Positions 7,009-8,858 of a stretch of 8,858 nt of DNA are shown here, piece by piece. Source of the DNA: Bacteroidota bacterium (GTDB lineage Bacteria; Bacteroidota; Bacteroidia; Bacteroidales; Lentimicrobiaceae). The position numbers and the translations under genes were made by a program. Numbering within the stretch: position 1 is the first letter of the stretch; every line of letters starts with the position of its first letter. Location of the stretch: contig JAEYXG010000177.1 of assembly GCA_023428585.1 (NCBI GenBank), positions 1 to 8,858 of the forward strand, written 5' to 3'. Under the pieces are notes generated by a model. The model was not told the DNA's origin, did no database searches, and saw only the letters and a program-made list of their open reading frames with translations.

Positions 7009-7875
7009 ATGATCTTTAAAAGAATTCTCCAATATAGTTTATCAATGGCAGCTGCCGGTGCCCTGATGGTATCGTGCGACAAGATTGAAGAGCCCTTCAC
7101 CGAGAAAATCACTGTTGATACTACTATCCAGACCAGTCACACTAAGCGTGTGCTGCTGGAAGATTACACAGGTCATCAATGTGTTAATTGCCCTGAAGCT
7201 GCATTGATAGCACATGATCTGAAAAATCTAAAAGGTGATAAGTTGGTTGTGATCGCTGTACATGCCGGTTGGTTTGCTAAAGCTACTCCTGCAGGTGACT
7301 TTACCGCCGATTATACCACCGATGCCGGTGATGCATGGGATGCCTTCTTCGGCATTTCAAATGTGGGCAATCCTAATGGTTTGGTAAACCGAAAGTACTT
7401 TACAACCTCTGAACATATTCTGTCACCCCCAGCCTGGAGTACTGAAGTGTTGAGTGCTCTGGCTGATACAATAGTTACAGTTGACCTGAAAATCAATAAT
7501 GATTACAATACTGAAAGTCGGTTGCTGAACAGTGAAATCACGGTTGAATTTGTAAAACCCATTGATAAGGACCTTAATCTCATAGTTGTTCTTACCGAAA
7601 GTGGAATTGTATCACCTCAGAAAAACAACAATGCAGAAGTTGGGGTAACACCTATAATATACGACTATGTTCACAATCACATACTGCGTGATGCCCTTAC
7701 CGGCACATGGGGAGTAGAGGTTGCCAAAGCAGGTATTACTAATCCCAATACATTGAAAAAGACCTTTAGTTACTCAGTGAATCAGGCCTTTAATGCTGAT
7801 AACTGCACAATTGTTGCATTCGTATACGATGTCGCCACTAAAGAAGTACTTCAGGTTGTAGAAAAGGAATTGTAA
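7009..7875 (+). CDS. Omp28-related outer-membrane lipoprotein with thioredoxin-like CxxC motif
   Basis: 288 residues. A lipoprotein signal with lipobox MVSC makes C23 the acylated residue, so the mature protein is anchored in a membrane, most likely the outer one. The following DKIEEP is acidic and roughly resembles Bacteroidota surface-export signals, though the match is loose. Residues 48-63 read VLLEDYTGHQCVNCPE, a thioredoxin-like opening with C58 and C61 forming CxxC. The remaining cysteine is C266. The region from about residue 155 onward is beta-rich and may form a separate immunoglobulin-like or binding domain. This arrangement matches my memory of the Omp28 family described from Porphyromonas, where the biochemical role is unsettled (adhesin or receptor has been proposed). 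It is the last gene of the envelope group, 44 bases after the barrel gene and followed by a strong terminator. It could be a surface oxidoreductase, a chaperone for the barrel, or a binding protein that only keeps the fold. Confidence 0.85.
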   Translation: MIFKRILQYSLSMAAAGALMVSCDKIEEPFTEKITVDTTIQTSHTKRVLLEDYTGHQCVNCPEAALIAHDLKNLKGDKLVVIAVHAGWFAKATPAGDFTADYTTDAGDAWDAFFGISNVGNPNGLVNRKYFTTSEHILSPPAWSTEVLSALADTIVTVDLKINNDYNTESRLLNSEITVEFVKPIDKDLNLIVVLTESGIVSPQKNNNAEVGVTPIIYDYVHNHILRDALTGTWGVEVAKAGITNPNTLKKTFSYSVNQAFNADNCTIVAFVYDVATKEVLQVVEKEL

Positions 7876-7916
7876 TAAGCATTACAACATTTAATTTGCC
7901 GATAATCCCAGGCATA

Positions 7917-7956
7917 ATAAAGAAAGAGGCGCCTTGACAGGCGCCTCTTTCTTTAT
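7917..7956 (+). terminator. Strong rho-independent terminator
   Basis: A perfect 17-base-pair stem (7917-7933 with 7940-7956) closes a six-base loop TTGACA. The core is AGGCGCC/GGCGCCT and the outer part is A-rich on the left and T-rich (CTTTCTTTAT) on the right. It lies 41 bases after the lipoprotein stop and ends the envelope gene group. The A/T symmetry means it could also stop transcription from the other direction. Confidence 0.9.
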
Positions 7957-8164
7957 GCATTGTTCATGATGTCAATACTCCATTCAACCTGTTTTTAACA
8001 GAAGGACAAGTACCTTGAAACGCATTCTTCTATCTGAAAAAGAAAAGTAAAATTGTACATTCCACTTATCATTTTTTATGTTATGCGATACATGCAGATA
8101 TCTGTATATATAGCCTTTGAAAAAATATTATAACGTTAACCTATTTAGTTGATTAATATCTTAT

Positions 8165-8172
8165 TACCTTTG
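8165..8172 (+). promoter_or_regulatory. Candidate -7 element for the carboxyltransferase gene
   Basis: TACCTTTG matches TAnnTTTG exactly. The nearest TTG upstream (8149-8151) is only 13 bases away, shorter than the usual 19-21, so the -33 is unconvincing. Initiation would fall near 8176-8180, giving a leader of about 60-65 bases before the ATG at 8241. Confidence 0.45.
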
Positions 8173-8179
8173 CAGCAGC

Positions 8180-8248
8180 ATGAAAAATGCCACACTTCCA
8201 TCAATAATAATACTTTTACTACAAATACAGAATTTTGAATATGAATAA
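8180..8248 (+). CDS. Possible 22-codon leader peptide
   Basis: A short frame starts with ATG at 8180 and ends with TAA at 8246-8248. It overlaps the first eight bases of the carboxyltransferase gene in a different frame. The peptide has a hydrophobic centre (IIILLL) and no recognisable motif. It begins just where transcription is predicted to start from the TACCTTTG box, so it could be translated without a leader and couple to the downstream start. It is short enough to be chance, and nothing in the composition proves translation. Confidence 0.2.
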   Translation: MKNATLPSIIILLLQIQNFEYE

Positions 8249-8858
8249 GAAGTTACTGATCAGGGATTTAACCTTACGGGATGGGCAACAGTCGTTATTT
8301 GCCACCCGTATGACTCAGGCACAGGTTGACAGAGTATTGCCATTATATAAGGAAGCGGGTTTCTATGCAATGGAGGTATGGGGAGGTGCAGTACCTGACT
8401 CCATCATGAGGTATCTTAATGAAAACCCCTGGACAAGATTAACAAGCATAAAAGAAATAATTGGAGATTCATCAAAACTAACAGCCCTTTCTAGAGGAAG
8501 AAATGTCTTCGGTTACAATCCATATCCTGATGATGTTATTGATGGTTTCAACCGGAATGCTATTCAGGCCGGAATTTCCATCATGCGTATCTTTGATGCC
8601 TTGAATGATACTGACAATGTAAAAAGCACCATAAAATCAGTTAAAGAGAATGGAGGCATTGCAGATTGTGCAGTATGTTACACTGTTGACCCGCACTTCT
8701 CGACAAAAAATAAGATTAAGGCAGCCTTACAAGGCAAGTCATTGAATGCCCGTATTTTTACCGATGATTACTATCTGCAAAAGGCGCTCAAACTACAAGA
8801 GATGGGTGCTGACATGATATCCATCAAGGATATGGCAGGCCTGATCCCACCCCTGAGA
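8241..8858 (+). CDS. oadA: Biotin-dependent carboxyltransferase subunit (oxaloacetate decarboxylase alpha / pyruvate carboxylase subunit B), C-terminus outside window
   Basis: 206 codons are visible and the frame is open at the right edge. The sequence is the N-terminal half of an HMGL-like TIM-barrel carboxyltransferase domain. The metal-binding opening RDLTLRDGQQSLFATRM has the ligand aspartate at D9. FDALND (118-123) and ISIKDMAGL follow, with K196 matching the carbamylated metal-ligand lysine of pyruvate carboxylase. Family members move CO2 between oxaloacetate or pyruvate and a biotin carrier domain. In Bacteroidota they act in sodium-pumping oxaloacetate decarboxylase or in two-subunit pyruvate/acyl-CoA carboxylases. 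Full proteins are usually about 500-650 residues, often ending in a biotinyl domain, which is not visible here; so the precise partner reaction cannot be settled. The symbol oadA is tentative and pycB is equally possible. The ATG at 8241 is chosen because KKLLIRDLTLRDG begins immediately after, as in relatives. A terminator separates it from the preceding gene, so it has its own promoter. Confidence 0.85.
   Translation, partial: MNKKLLIRDLTLRDGQQSLFATRMTQAQVDRVLPLYKEAGFYAMEVWGGAVPDSIMRYLNENPWTRLTSIKEIIGDSSKLTALSRGRNVFGYNPYPDDVIDGFNRNAIQAGISIMRIFDALNDTDNVKSTIKSVKENGGIADCAVCYTVDPHFSTKNKIKAALQGKSLNARIFTDDYYLQKALKLQEMGADMISIKDMAGLIPPLR

Larger units (their letters stand above)
7876..8240. other. 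Intergenic region before the carboxyltransferase gene
   Basis: 365 bases. The first part holds the strong terminator at 7917-7956. From about 7960 to 8160 the DNA is AT-rich with short palindromes such as TAACGTTA (8131-8138), and I see no gene there. The promoter-proximal part has an exact -7 box at 8165-8172 and a 22-codon open frame at 8180-8248, described separately. Confidence 0.5.

Overview
This window looks like chromosomal DNA from a member of the Bacteroidota, probably Bacteroidales-like. The basis is a moderate to low G+C content, the near absence of Shine-Dalgarno sequences before clear start codons, several TAnnTTTG-like -7 promoter elements, and the families present: a sortilin-like Asp-box exoprotein, a DUF6029-like outer-membrane barrel, an Omp28-related lipoprotein and an Rcp1-like lone receiver. 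No insertion sequence, integrase, tRNA, rRNA or CRISPR array was seen. Identifications are from memory of families; no database was searched.

Layout. Bases 1-2473 (minus) hold the N-terminal 824 codons of a large secreted sortilin/BNR-repeat protein whose C-terminus lies outside the window. Bases 2711-3157 (minus) encode a single-domain response regulator. A 395-base divergent intergenic region with an imperfect inverted repeat separates it from a class I mannose-6-phosphate isomerase gene (3553-4545, plus). Next come three envelope genes on the plus strand: a periplasmic TlpA-like thioredoxin (4680-5204), a DUF6029-like beta-barrel (5300-6964) and an Omp28-related lipoprotein (7009-7875). 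A strong hairpin terminator at 7917-7956 closes this group. After a 365-base gene-free stretch, a carboxyltransferase gene (oxaloacetate decarboxylase alpha / pyruvate carboxylase subunit B type) starts at 8241 and runs off the right edge.

How the genes may work together. The three envelope genes share a cysteine theme. The TlpA-like protein has WCKPC. The lipoprotein has a CVNC motif in a thioredoxin-like context just after its lipid anchor. The 554-residue barrel has only two cysteines, in a CX4C hairpin just before its last strand. I infer, without proof, a thiol-disulfide module spanning periplasm and outer membrane. This is the best candidate here for an undercharacterised system. The mannose-6-phosphate isomerase and the carboxyltransferase are ordinary central-metabolism genes with no evident link to it.
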